From positions 1-32,050 of IMG/VR virus record IMGVR_UViG_3300042448_001750: a stretch of 32,050 nt of DNA; one strand, given 5' to 3'. Every line of letters starts with the position of its first letter. Position 1 is the first letter of the stretch. Positions 23,988-30,888 of this stretch are shown here, in pieces. Below the pieces are notes generated by a model. It saw nothing but the letters and a program-made list of their open reading frames with translations. It was not told where the DNA came from and ran no database searches. A program made the position numbers and the translations under genes. The stretch is from a virus.

Positions 23988-24050
23988 ACTTGAGTGTTTA
24001 AACAGTTAATACTAAGTTAATTCAAAGAACTTTTTTTCAAAAGTGTTTTA

Positions 24051-24080
24051 CAAATATAATGACTTTTTCTTAATCGTCAA
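24051..24080 (-). promoter_or_regulatory. host-type promoter for the 47-aa gene
   Basis: TTG (24080-24078), a 19-nt spacer and TATATTTG (24058-24051), followed by TAAAACA as at the tmRNA and large-RNA promoters. Confidence 0.65.
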
Positions 24081-24172
24081 CAAGGTTAAAATTATTTTTA
24101 CAATAAATGTCTATTTTATTGACTTATCGGTAAGTTTAACCTATTTATTTGTCAAATAAAAACAATATAAAT

Positions 24173-24334
24173 ATGAAAAAAGTAACATTGGCATTTTTAA
24201 TTGCGACAGTAGCTTTGATTAGTTCATGTGGGTCTAACGAGACTAAAACTGAAACTCAACCAACTGACAGTACATTAACCGACACAATAGTTGTTGTAGA
24301 TACTGTTAAAGTTGACACTGTAAAAACAAAATAA
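24173..24334 (+). CDS. small lipoprotein
   Basis: 53 residues from the ATG at 24173. This internal start places the signal peptide at the N-terminus (MKKVTLAFLIATVALISSC), and an ATG eight codons upstream would bury it. The lipobox LISSC predicts lipidation at Cys19. The mature part is short, Thr/Asp-rich and probably disordered (SNETKTETQPTDST, then DTIVVVDTVKVDTVKTK with a repeated DTV(K) unit). Membrane-anchored phage lipoproteins often act in superinfection exclusion or lysis (outer spanin), but no specific role is visible. A strong terminator follows. Confidence 0.85.
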   Translation: MKKVTLAFLIATVALISSCGSNETKTETQPTDSTLTDTIVVVDTVKVDTVKTK

Positions 24335-24340
24335 TTTGTA

Positions 24341-24366
24341 CCCTCAGAAATGAGGGTTTTTTTTTA
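24341..24366 (+). terminator. terminator of the lipoprotein gene
   Basis: CCCTCA, loop GAAA, TGAGGG and a nine-T run. Confidence 0.9.
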
Positions 24367-24987
24367 AAATTTAATGAGTTTCTTTATTCTTTGGATATCC
24401 TCATTAATTTTTTCTTCTTTTTCTTCCGATTTTTTTCTTTTAATTAAATTACCTTTTAAGGCGGACCCAACAACTGAAAATGGAGCCGCGAATAAATTCA
24501 TCATACCTCTGTATAGTCCAGGTAATTGTTCGTCTTTAGACAATCCCAAATCTATTGATAATTTTTCTTTTTCTTTTTTTTCTTTTTCTTTACTGTCAAC
24601 TTCTTTTTGCTTTTTCTCGTCATCACCAGTCTGTTTTTTATTGGTTAAATCTTTGAAAAAAGAGTCTAAATTTTGTTTGAACCCCATCCTGTCTGTTATA
24701 GAGTATTTTATAGGTTCATCACCCACAAAACCTATAATATCGTTTTGACTAACTTTATATCCTTTATTTACGTAAGGATTAACAATACCATTTATTTTTG
24801 AATAAACTTTAGAACCGTTTACGTTATGTTCAATTTCTATTGATTTTTCAGATAGGTCAACATTATTTATTAAACCGTTAAATGGCGCAACAATTTTTTG
24901 GTTAGGGTACGAATTCATTACCATAACTTTAGAAGAAGATAAAAAATTATCTATATTACCATATGGAACAGGATTTATAAATTTCAT
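24364..24987 (-). CDS. degenerate M23-like (LytM fold) protein
   Basis: 207 residues. The N-terminal ~110 follow the M23/LytM beta pattern (KIVAPFNGLINNVDLSEKS, IEIEHNVNG, YVNKGYKVSQNDIIGFVGDE) but the zinc ligands (HxxxD and HxH) are missing, so it is probably inactive or purely structural. A highly charged Lys/Glu segment (KKQKEVDSKEKEKKEKEK) follows. The C-terminus EDIQRIKKLIKF resembles the end of the next upstream protein. No signal peptide. Its ATG overlaps the upstream stop by 4 nt, and it is the last gene of a three-gene late operon. Confidence 0.7.
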   Translation of the reverse strand: MKFINPVPYGNIDNFLSSSKVMVMNSYPNQKIVAPFNGLINNVDLSEKSIEIEHNVNGSKVYSKINGIVNPYVNKGYKVSQNDIIGFVGDEPIKYSITDRMGFKQNLDSFFKDLTNKKQTGDDEKKQKEVDSKEKEKKEKEKLSIDLGLSKDEQLPGLYRGMMNLFAAPFSVVGSALKGNLIKRKKSEEKEEKINEDIQRIKKLIKF

Positions 24988-25688
24988 AATTTCATAATGT
25001 TTTTAATCCTTTCAATCTCAGTTATAATTTTTTTATCATTAGTAACCGATTCTTTTTGGACTAGTTTATTAATCTTATCTTGCATTTGTTGTTTTAATGG
25101 TTCTAATGAAGATAAGAAAGGTGTCATAAACCCGTACGCCTTTTTAACATTTTCATCTGAAGTTGGTACTTTATCGGTTGATGGTGTTGTAGAACCTGAA
25201 GTTACTTCGGTTTTCTGGGTTGTAGTTTGAGTTGTTGATTGATTTTTTTCATTACTCTTACCACCTTCAGGGTGACCTGCTCTATATGAAATATGAAAAT
25301 GCCCTCCAGTTGCGTGTGATGTTGGATTTTTATATTCATCAATATAGTTAAAACCGTTGTATTTAGTTTTATATTGATTTAATAATTGTATAAACGAAGA
25401 GTGACAATTTTCAGGTAATACCACATCTACGGCTTCTCCTTTAGTGTGTCTACTGGTATATGCGGTTATTCCTTTATGAAAACTATCATTACCACTTGTA
25501 AATGTTAATTTACAAACTTTGTTTTTATCTACTTGCGACCACTCTTTAACGAATTCATCTATAATATTTAAAAAATCAAGTTGTAAATCACCACCTGAAG
25601 TTAATTCAGAACCTTTTTCACTATATCCTAATGATTTAAAATTATCCCTAAATTGACCAACGGTAACTTCTTCAATACGATTTTTCAT
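24984..25688 (-). CDS. M15-like peptidase (D-Ala-D-Ala carboxypeptidase/endolysin type)
   Basis: 234 residues. The zinc site of M15 peptidases is visible: His81 and Asp88 in SRHTKGEAVDV and the pair His130/His132 in GGHFHISYR. Upstream FTSGNDSFHKG matches the fold. Such domains cut peptide cross-links in peptidoglycan. A Thr/Ser-rich linker (about 150-175) leads to a helical tail ending EIERIKNIMKL. There is no signal peptide, so it acts as an endolysin released by a holin or as a virion lysin. It has a late motif 5 nt before its ATG and is followed by the M23-like gene. Confidence 0.85.
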   Translation of the reverse strand: MKNRIEEVTVGQFRDNFKSLGYSEKGSELTSGGDLQLDFLNIIDEFVKEWSQVDKNKVCKLTFTSGNDSFHKGITAYTSRHTKGEAVDVVLPENCHSSFIQLLNQYKTKYNGFNYIDEYKNPTSHATGGHFHISYRAGHPEGGKSNEKNQSTTQTTTQKTEVTSGSTTPSTDKVPTSDENVKKAYGFMTPFLSSLEPLKQQMQDKINKLVQKESVTNDKKIITEIERIKNIMKL

Positions 25689-25693
25689 ATTAT

Positions 25694-25702
25694 ATAAATA
25701 TC
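25694..25702 (-). promoter_or_regulatory. late-type motif before the M15-like gene
   Basis: The coding strand reads GATATTTAT, 5 nt before the ATG at 25688. It lies between two genes of the same direction. Confidence 0.5.
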
Positions 25703-26308
25703 TTACTCAGATAAATGAGTCATTAAAACTCCCCCAAGTTGGGTAGCGTGAACAATTAAATGATTTATTGATTCAATGTCTAATTTTGTTTTTCTTTTTG
25801 TATAATCAAGACCTAAAGTCCCTATAAATTTGTCATCAATTGTTTTAATCGCAAAAAGATACCCTGACTTACAATTAGTATCTTCTGCAATATACTTCAA
25901 TCCAAAAGTCGCAATACTTTCGTCTTTGTAATCATGGATTTCAATAACATCATTCTGTAATAATTGATTAATAGATTTTGAAAATAAATTTACAGGAATG
26001 TTGTGAAAATTAGATTGTACCGAAGATGTTCCCAAACTAACGGTTTCATACATAATTGAAAATTTCGCCATTGACTTTCCTGTTGGGTAAAAATTTCCTC
26101 CGTTATGGAATTGGGTAACCCAAACTCTGTCAGCGTTAAACTCATCTCTAATATGCTCAATTTTTTGGTTAACTAATTCACTAACTTTCAAAGTGTCTTT
26201 AACCATGTCAGGTTTTTTCTTACTTTTATCTATTTTAGTTTTTAGATATAATAAAATAACGGGTCCTAAGATACCTGTTATAAACGCCACAATAACTTCA
26301 GTTGACAT
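25703..26308 (-). CDS. membrane-anchored protein with GAF-like domain
   Basis: 201 residues from the ATG at 26308 (the TTG one codon upstream is less likely). One N-terminal membrane segment (about residues 4-22, VIVAFITGILGPVILLYLK), a basic juxtamembrane stretch (KSKKKPD), then a soluble domain resembling GAF folds: ADRVWVTQFHNGGNFYPTG, a central beta-rich part, and KFIGTLGLDYTK near the end. Upstream of two cell-wall-hydrolase-like genes, it could belong to lysis control. A short N-terminal anchor plus a sensor domain parallels the layout of the T4 holin T, but there is no sequence likeness I can see. Orientation across the membrane is uncertain. Confidence 0.7.
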   Translation of the reverse strand: MSTEVIVAFITGILGPVILLYLKTKIDKSKKKPDMVKDTLKVSELVNQKIEHIRDEFNADRVWVTQFHNGGNFYPTGKSMAKFSIMYETVSLGTSSVQSNFHNIPVNLFSKSINQLLQNDVIEIHDYKDESIATFGLKYIAEDTNCKSGYLFAIKTIDDKFIGTLGLDYTKRKTKLDIESINHLIVHATQLGGVLMTHLSE

Positions 26309-26347
26309 CAAAACTCAAAAATTTTAAAATTTAATTTTATTTATATA

Positions 26348-26356
26348 ATAAATACA
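26348..26356 (-). promoter_or_regulatory. late-type motif before the membrane/GAF-like gene
   Basis: The coding strand reads TGTATTTAT, 39 nt before the ATG at 26308 and just after the terminator at 26366-26394. Confidence 0.45.
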
Positions 26357-26365
26357 GTATTAAAC

Positions 26366-26394
26366 AAAAAAGTGTGACATTTAGTCACACTTTT
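26366..26394 (-). terminator. terminator of the RNA-repair operon
   Basis: AAAAGTGTGAC/GTCACACTTTT stem with a 5-nt loop and a T-run on the minus strand. The stem includes part of the RNA ligase stop codon. Confidence 0.88.
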
Positions 26395-27469
26395 ACAACT
26401 TCATAAACTTTGGTTTAAGTAATTTCCATATTAATTGGTCATATGGCTTTTTATCCCACATTGCGAACATTATACTTCGATATGGGGGATGACCATGTTT
26501 CATAACATGTTCCGCAAACTCTTTCTTTGTTGGTTCAGGGTCCACATCATTATATTTACCATACCTAAAGTAATCATGTGCTTTACCACAATGTTCAGAT
26601 ACTTGGTAATAAGCATACTTTAAAGTTTTTTCGTATTCTTTGATTTTATTGTAAAACTCGTCAGGAACATTTTCTAAATACTCTTCCATTTTACCTCCTG
26701 ATGAAAGGACTTCCCATACCGAAGTAGTAGATAAATTAGTCATTATTTTATGTAAACGAAGATATTCCTCACCTTTTATTTTCATACGGTTTCCGTTAGA
26801 AAATTTAACAACATAACCTTCCTTGTTATCAGGTATTGCTTGTTTTAAGTATTGGTAATCCTTGAATTTATCAAATCTATGAACAACTTTGAATCCTATA
26901 TTAGATATTAAGTTTTTAAATCTCATATCTTGTCCATCATCATAAAGATTCACTTCATAACCACTTTTAGTTTCTATTATTCCTAATAAAACCAAGTCCT
27001 CAAAATCATATTGGCAAACTATTCTATTTTCTTCATATATTATCTCAAAAAGATATGTATAGTCTTTATGTAACTTATTATATTCATAAGTTTTTAACAT
27101 TTCAAACCCTTTTATTGATTGTTCAGAAGTAAATGACCCTCTTGTTGCGAAAACCCATTCATTACCATAATTAAATAATATACCCAAAGAACCATCCATC
27201 TTTTCAAACACCTCAAAATCTGAAGTAGGTCTATGTTGTTTTTCTTCCATATTGAAAAACTTTTTGAATGGTCTTGCAACAACATTACCTTCATTATCAG
27301 TTACCAACCCTCGGCACTGTAAAGTGATATCGTCCCATAACTTATACATGTTGTACAACTCACCATATTGTGTTTTTGGGGTGTAGTTCCATATAGTTAA
27401 AGGAAGGGTTGGGTGAACTTGTTTTGTCACCAACCCATCCTCAAAATATTTGTTTAATGTTTCTAACAT
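26393..27469 (-). CDS. rnlA: RNA ligase 1, T4 RnlA-like
   Basis: 358 residues from the ATG at 27469 (MLETLNKYFEDG aligns with the T4 start region; a further upstream ATG overlaps the preceding stop). T4 Rnl1 is 374 aa. Motif I is EKMDGS with the adenylated lysine at 90. RGLV lies at ~53, motif IV EGYVVKF at ~217-223, and motif V KIKGEEY at ~230-236. The C-terminal all-helical domain, which in T4 gives specificity for the cleaved tRNA anticodon loop, is present (YAYYQVSEHCGKAHDYF). It joins 5'-phosphate and 3'-OH RNA ends. It lies 15 nt after the second ligase gene, so both are co-expressed. Confidence 0.95.
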   Translation of the reverse strand: MLETLNKYFEDGLVTKQVHPTLPLTIWNYTPKTQYGELYNMYKLWDDITLQCRGLVTDNEGNVVARPFKKFFNMEEKQHRPTSDFEVFEKMDGSLGILFNYGNEWVFATRGSFTSEQSIKGFEMLKTYEYNKLHKDYTYLFEIIYEENRIVCQYDFEDLVLLGIIETKSGYEVNLYDDGQDMRFKNLISNIGFKVVHRFDKFKDYQYLKQAIPDNKEGYVVKFSNGNRMKIKGEEYLRLHKIMTNLSTTSVWEVLSSGGKMEEYLENVPDEFYNKIKEYEKTLKYAYYQVSEHCGKAHDYFRYGKYNDVDPEPTKKEFAEHVMKHGHPPYRSIMFAMWDKKPYDQLIWKLLKPKFMKL

Positions 27470-27484
27470 GTTGCAAATATACAA

Positions 27485-28570
27485 CTATTTTTCGTTAAGT
27501 AAGAATTTATTACTAATTGATTTGAAACTAATTGTTCTATCGTAAGAACGAACTACAACACCCTCTCTATCAAAGTTTGAGTTTAATTCAGACTTTTGGT
27601 CTGCATATTCTAACATACCCTCAACAGTATCAGGTAATAAAAATTCGTAATCCAAAATAGGAACAGTTTTTAAACCCATTTTTTGAACCGTTTCGACAAA
27701 TTCCAAGAATGGAATATTCTCTTGAGTGTCAATGTTGAACCCGTTGAAGAAACGAACTGTTTGACCTTTGATTTTGTATGGATTACCTTGAACTCCTTCA
27801 CCAATTAACTCACCTTGTAAACAAATGTTGTTTTCCAAAGTCCCTAATAATTCCTCCAATCTTAATTCACGAGCGACTTTCCAAAAAGTGTTACCTTCAG
27901 TTTCAATTAATTCCAAGTTACGAGAACATACACCAAATACACCATCTTTAAAGTAGAATGTTGCAGAAGAACCGTCCAACTTTTCAGTTACATAGAATTT
28001 ATGTGCGGATGTTAATTTGTATCCTTCGTATTCTTTTGCCAAGTTTTGAACTCGTTCTTCGTCAGTCTTACGTAAGAAAGATGGGAACAGTCCTTTAACT
28101 TTGCCTGATAATTCAGCAGGAATTGGTGGTTCGTATTTTACAATACCCAATACTTCAGTGACATCATCACCAATATCAACCATTGGAGTTCCGTCTTCGG
28201 CAAATAGTTCAATTTGATTCCCCCATACTTGTTTAGTAATTTTTGTTTGAATTATTTCAGTGGTCTTTAAAACATTTAACGGTAAAATCAAACCTTGTGA
28301 TACCTGCCCTCTTAATTTGATTGTTTTCAAACGGAATCCTTCTTGTTCACCCATTTTTTTGTAAGAACTTTTTCTTAAAAACTCAAATTCTTCTCTAATT
28401 GGTAAAAACGAATCAATTTCACAGTAGACTACCATATCACCTAATTTATGACCGACATTTTTAGCAACAACGACCTTCCATCCATCAACGATAGCTAATT
28501 CAATCATATCAGCCCCATCAATTGGGTGGATATCGTTAATCACTCTAACACTTGCTAATTTTCTTTCCAT
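27485..28570 (-). CDS. RNA ligase of the DRB0094/Rnl5 type
   Basis: 361 residues. Residues 1-~110 form an OB-fold-like module (WKVVVAKNVGHKLGDMVVYC, later LRGQVSQGLILPL) as in the Deinococcus DraRnl family. The ligase core follows with motif I EKLDGSS (Lys197), NICLQGELIG as motif III-like, motif IV EGVVVRS (~336-342) and a shortened motif V ISFKSISNKFL. The Deinococcus enzyme seals 3'-OH/5'-P nicks in duplexes with RNA at the 3' side. Its neighbour is an Rnl1, so the phage has two complementary sealing activities. The ATG at 28570 immediately follows a tiny ORF's TAA. Confidence 0.9.
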   Translation of the reverse strand: MERKLASVRVINDIHPIDGADMIELAIVDGWKVVVAKNVGHKLGDMVVYCEIDSFLPIREEFEFLRKSSYKKMGEQEGFRLKTIKLRGQVSQGLILPLNVLKTTEIIQTKITKQVWGNQIELFAEDGTPMVDIGDDVTEVLGIVKYEPPIPAELSGKVKGLFPSFLRKTDEERVQNLAKEYEGYKLTSAHKFYVTEKLDGSSATFYFKDGVFGVCSRNLELIETEGNTFWKVARELRLEELLGTLENNICLQGELIGEGVQGNPYKIKGQTVRFFNGFNIDTQENIPFLEFVETVQKMGLKTVPILDYEFLLPDTVEGMLEYADQKSELNSNFDREGVVVRSYDRTISFKSISNKFLLNEK

Positions 28571-28663
28571 TTATTTTCTATTAACGTAATTTTTAATTAA
28601 TTCGTCTACGTATGGTCTTAACATAATACCCATACAAATTCCTCCTACAAGATATACTATCAT
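28571..28663 (-). CDS. 30-aa small hydrophobic ORF
   Basis: Begins MIVYLVGGICMGIMLRP and ends KNYVNRK. The first half could span a membrane. Its TAA abuts the ATG of the RNA ligase, suggesting coupling. Within it, AGGAGG precedes an internal ATG (codon 11) by 7 nt, so a 20-residue product is an alternative. A real Shine-Dalgarno sequence is unusual here. Confidence 0.4.
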   Translation of the reverse strand: MIVYLVGGICMGIMLRPYVDELIKNYVNRK

Positions 28664-28667
28664 AATT

Positions 28668-28799
28668 TTAATTTTTTATGTTTAAATCTGGTGTTAACAA
28701 TAACGCCCATAATACGTTTGGTGATTTTGTTATGTATGCGGCATAACCGATTAACCCAAAAAATCCCAAATAAATTAACACAATCCCAATATATTTCAT
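28668..28799 (-). CDS. 43-aa putative membrane protein
   Basis: Starts MKYIGIVLIYLGFFGLIGYAA, a probable membrane segment with a GxxxG-like pattern, followed by a short polar tail (TPDLNIKN). It is tightly packed with its neighbours (1 nt after the upstream stop), which supports it as a real gene of the operon. Function unknown. Confidence 0.6.
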   Translation of the reverse strand: MKYIGIVLIYLGFFGLIGYAAYITKSPNVLWALLLTPDLNIKN

Positions 28800-28800
28800 T

Positions 28801-28977
28801 TTATTTTTTTTTACTACCGTAACACTCCAATTTTTTATCTTTAACATTCCACAAGTCTTTCTTTCCCTCGGTCATATGACAATTGTGTTTCTTCCCCATT
28901 CTCTCACCAAAATTAACTATCATATCGTTATGACGATTACGAACAAAATGTGGACATTCTTTACAAGGTTTTTCCAT
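28801..28977 (-). CDS. 58-aa Cys/His-rich putative zinc-binding protein
   Basis: The N-terminal CKECPHF and later KHNCHMT, plus a C-terminal ECYGS, give Cys and His in a spacing fit for one zinc ion (C5, C8, H/C near 31-34, C53). The rest is basic. Its ATG overlaps the phosphoesterase stop (TAATG). Resembles small phage zinc proteins, but the family is not identified. Confidence 0.65.
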   Translation of the reverse strand: MEKPCKECPHFVRNRHNDMIVNFGERMGKKHNCHMTEGKKDLWNVKDKKLECYGSKKK

Positions 28978-29639
28978 TATCCTTTATCTTTGTTAATTAT
29001 TTCATCTGTATGGTGGTCATTACCAATTTCAGATTTAATTGGTCGATTTTTCAACAACGGAACACACTCACGAATTACGTGGTATGGTCGAAACTCAGGG
29101 TGACCATCCATACCAACATCCATACGTTGCCCCACTCCAAATCTTCTATCAGTTGGTAAGTGACAGTGTCCGTGTAAGTGCATGATACCTTTGTTAAGTC
29201 CATCCCAAGAACTAATCGGGTAGTGCATCAATCTAAAAGTATACTCACCAACTACAAGAGTTTCGTAATGAGAAACAGAAAGGAATAAATCCCTAATATT
29301 TTCCCTATCACGTTCGATGTGGTGGTCGTGGTTACCAAGAATTAAGTGAATGTTTTTACAAACAATCCTATCCCAAAATTCTCTAATTGATTCGAATCCC
29401 CCAAAAGACCAATCCCCAAGACAAATTAAGATATCATCTTGCATTACAACATCATTAATGTTATTAACAATAGTTGCGTTCATTCTATCCAAATCAGGGA
29501 AATCCCTAGTTTGGTCAATAGGAACTGACCCGTCAGTCAGTCTCCAATTGGTCACACCACGACAAATGTTTTTATGGTTGTAGTGCGGGTCTGAAAAAAT
29601 CCACACATTCCCTTTGAAATTTTTATCTATTTTAATCAT
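28977..29639 (-). CDS. calcineurin-like metallophosphoesterase
   Basis: 220 residues with the complete two-metal set: Asp17-x-His19 (SDPHYNH), GDW with Asp76, GNHD (Asn103, His104), His139 (MHYP) and GHCH (158/160). The family hydrolyses phospho-mono- or diesters. Small phage members with DPHYNHKNI are often annotated as phosphohydrolases with unknown substrate. Its operon also holds two RNA ligases and a predicted cyclic-phosphate-processing protein, so opening or removing terminal phosphates of broken RNA is a plausible but unproven role. Confidence 0.92.
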   Translation of the reverse strand: MIKIDKNFKGNVWIFSDPHYNHKNICRGVTNWRLTDGSVPIDQTRDFPDLDRMNATIVNNINDVVMQDDILICLGDWSFGGFESIREFWDRIVCKNIHLILGNHDHHIERDRENIRDLFLSVSHYETLVVGEYTFRLMHYPISSWDGLNKGIMHLHGHCHLPTDRRFGVGQRMDVGMDGHPEFRPYHVIRECVPLLKNRPIKSEIGNDHHTDEIINKDKG

Positions 29640-29640
29640 T

Positions 29641-30021
29641 TTATTCTTTGTTTTGAAAATAACTAATTAACATGTTTGCAGTTGAGTAGTTACAAGCAAT
29701 TGGTGTATCAGTAACATTACAAATTCTTACTAGCATTTGAACATCCACTTCGTGTGGGTGAGATGACAACGGGTCAATAAAAAATATTACACAATCTATT
29801 TTCCTATCAACAATCATCGATGCTATCTGAGCATCCCCACCTAAAGGTCCTGATACGAATCTTGTAACATTTAGTCCTGCGAACTCAATGTGTTTACCTG
29901 TAGTACCTGTTGCAAATATACTAACTTTTTCTTTAAAAAATTGCAATCTCTTCATAATAAAAGCAACCATATCTGCTTTTTTATTATCATGAGCGATTAC
30001 TGCGATGTTTAATTTTTCCAT
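29641..30021 (-). CDS. mgsA: methylglyoxal synthase
   Basis: 126 residues with all signatures of MgsA, which converts dihydroxyacetone phosphate to methylglyoxal and phosphate: AHDNKK (10-15), the phosphate loop TGTTG (38-42), SGPLGGDAQI with catalytic Asp63 (E. coli Asp71), and FIDPLSSHPHEVDV, which contains Asp83, His90 and Asp93 (E. coli Asp91, His98, Asp101). Then NYSTA follows. The E. coli enzyme is 152 aa, and the phage form lacks only terminal extensions. It is cytoplasmic. Its stop is one base from the next gene's start, so it belongs to the same operon. A metabolic enzyme producing a toxic electrophile is unexpected in a phage. Confidence 0.95.
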   Translation of the reverse strand: MEKLNIAVIAHDNKKADMVAFIMKRLQFFKEKVSIFATGTTGKHIEFAGLNVTRFVSGPLGGDAQIASMIVDRKIDCVIFFIDPLSSHPHEVDVQMLVRICNVTDTPIACNYSTANMLISYFQNKE

Positions 30022-30540
30022 TTAATTTAAAACTAATTCTTCTTTATTTAAAAACCAATCAGGTATTTCCCTATTCTTCCAATTGGCAAAACCTGATTTA
30101 GCCCCTTTATAGTAATTTCGGTATGATTCGATAACATCATTACCGATTTTGAATTCATCCCCCATGGCCAATGGAGGTGTGGTAAAATCAACGTCATGAA
30201 TATTCGGTTTATTGTCTAAACACCATTTGATAACTTCAACCGATTTATGCGTCTTACCATAACGGTGTGTGTATTCTTCACCTAAAGCCAAACCCAATTC
30301 ACACAAATAAAGGTAGTTGGATAGTGATGTCCGAGCCCAAATCGCACAAGGATGGTTTTTATGTGACAACTTGTACGGTACTTGGTCGTTACTTAGTCGG
30401 TTACTTGGTCGTTCTTGGTCGGTAACGTGGTGAACACCACATAAAAGTTGTGCAGTTTCCAATATCATCTTAACAACGTGTTTGTCACAATGGTATTCCG
30501 CACACTTTTTAACATCAAAATCCAAAAAGAATATATTCAT
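30022..30540 (-). CDS. Pyr_excise-related phage protein
   Basis: 172 residues from the ATG at 30540 (overlapping the upstream TAA as TAATG; a longer frame starts nine codons earlier). The start MNIFFLDFDVKKCAEYHCDK, HVVKMILETAQLL, then YKLSHKNHPCAIW and EYTHRYGKTHKS are hallmarks of a common phage family related to the pyrimidine-dimer glycosylase domain (Pyr_excise). His/Asp/Lys residues are conserved, but whether members cut DNA lesions is untested as far as I know. Its operon is otherwise RNA- or metabolism-directed. Confidence 0.8.
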   Translation of the reverse strand: MNIFFLDFDVKKCAEYHCDKHVVKMILETAQLLCGVHHVTDQERPSNRLSNDQVPYKLSHKNHPCAIWARTSLSNYLYLCELGLALGEEYTHRYGKTHKSVEVIKWCLDNKPNIHDVDFTTPPLAMGDEFKIGNDVIESYRNYYKGAKSGFANWKNREIPDWFLNKEELVLN

Positions 30541-30887
30541 TATCTTTCGTATTTTTGAAACACACAAACAAATTCTAAATCTTCTTTTACATTTTCTTCT
30601 GTGTTAAACACTTTATGAAATGCACCAGCAGGAATCAACACAACATCCCCACTTCTTATAGACAAACGAGTTTCATCAGTTTCAGTCTTAAGTAACATTA
30701 TACCTGACCCTTTAGTAAAAAAATAAACCTCTTCCAATCCCTCATGGGAATGACCAGTAGTTTCTTTACCAGGGTGTAATGTTGTTTTTGATAATACTAA
30801 ATTACTCAAAAAATTATTATCTTCTACAATGTAGGTGTCATTATCCCTAATAACTTTCCCACCTATTTCATTTACATTAATTTTCAT
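30540..30887 (-). CDS. cupin-domain protein
   Basis: 115 residues, a single cupin barrel. Motif 1 is HPGKETTGHSHEGLEEVYFF (metal ligands in HSH and the following Glu) and motif 2 is GDVVLIPAGAFHKVFN with the final His. The family ranges from isomerases and dioxygenases to sugar-binding proteins, so the substrate cannot be told from sequence. It is small and soluble. The stop overlaps the next start, and the gene begins 1 nt after the upstream stop, so it is embedded in the operon. Confidence 0.9.
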   Translation of the reverse strand: MKINVNEIGGKVIRDNDTYIVEDNNFLSNLVLSKTTLHPGKETTGHSHEGLEEVYFFTKGSGIMLLKTETDETRLSIRSGDVVLIPAGAFHKVFNTEENVKEDLEFVCVFQKYER

Positions 30888-30888
30888 T

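Noticed and set aside
27472-27479. TATATTTG just before the RNA ligase 1 ATG as a promoter
   Set aside because: No TTTG or TTG at the required upstream distance. The gene lies 15 nt behind its upstream neighbour in an operon.
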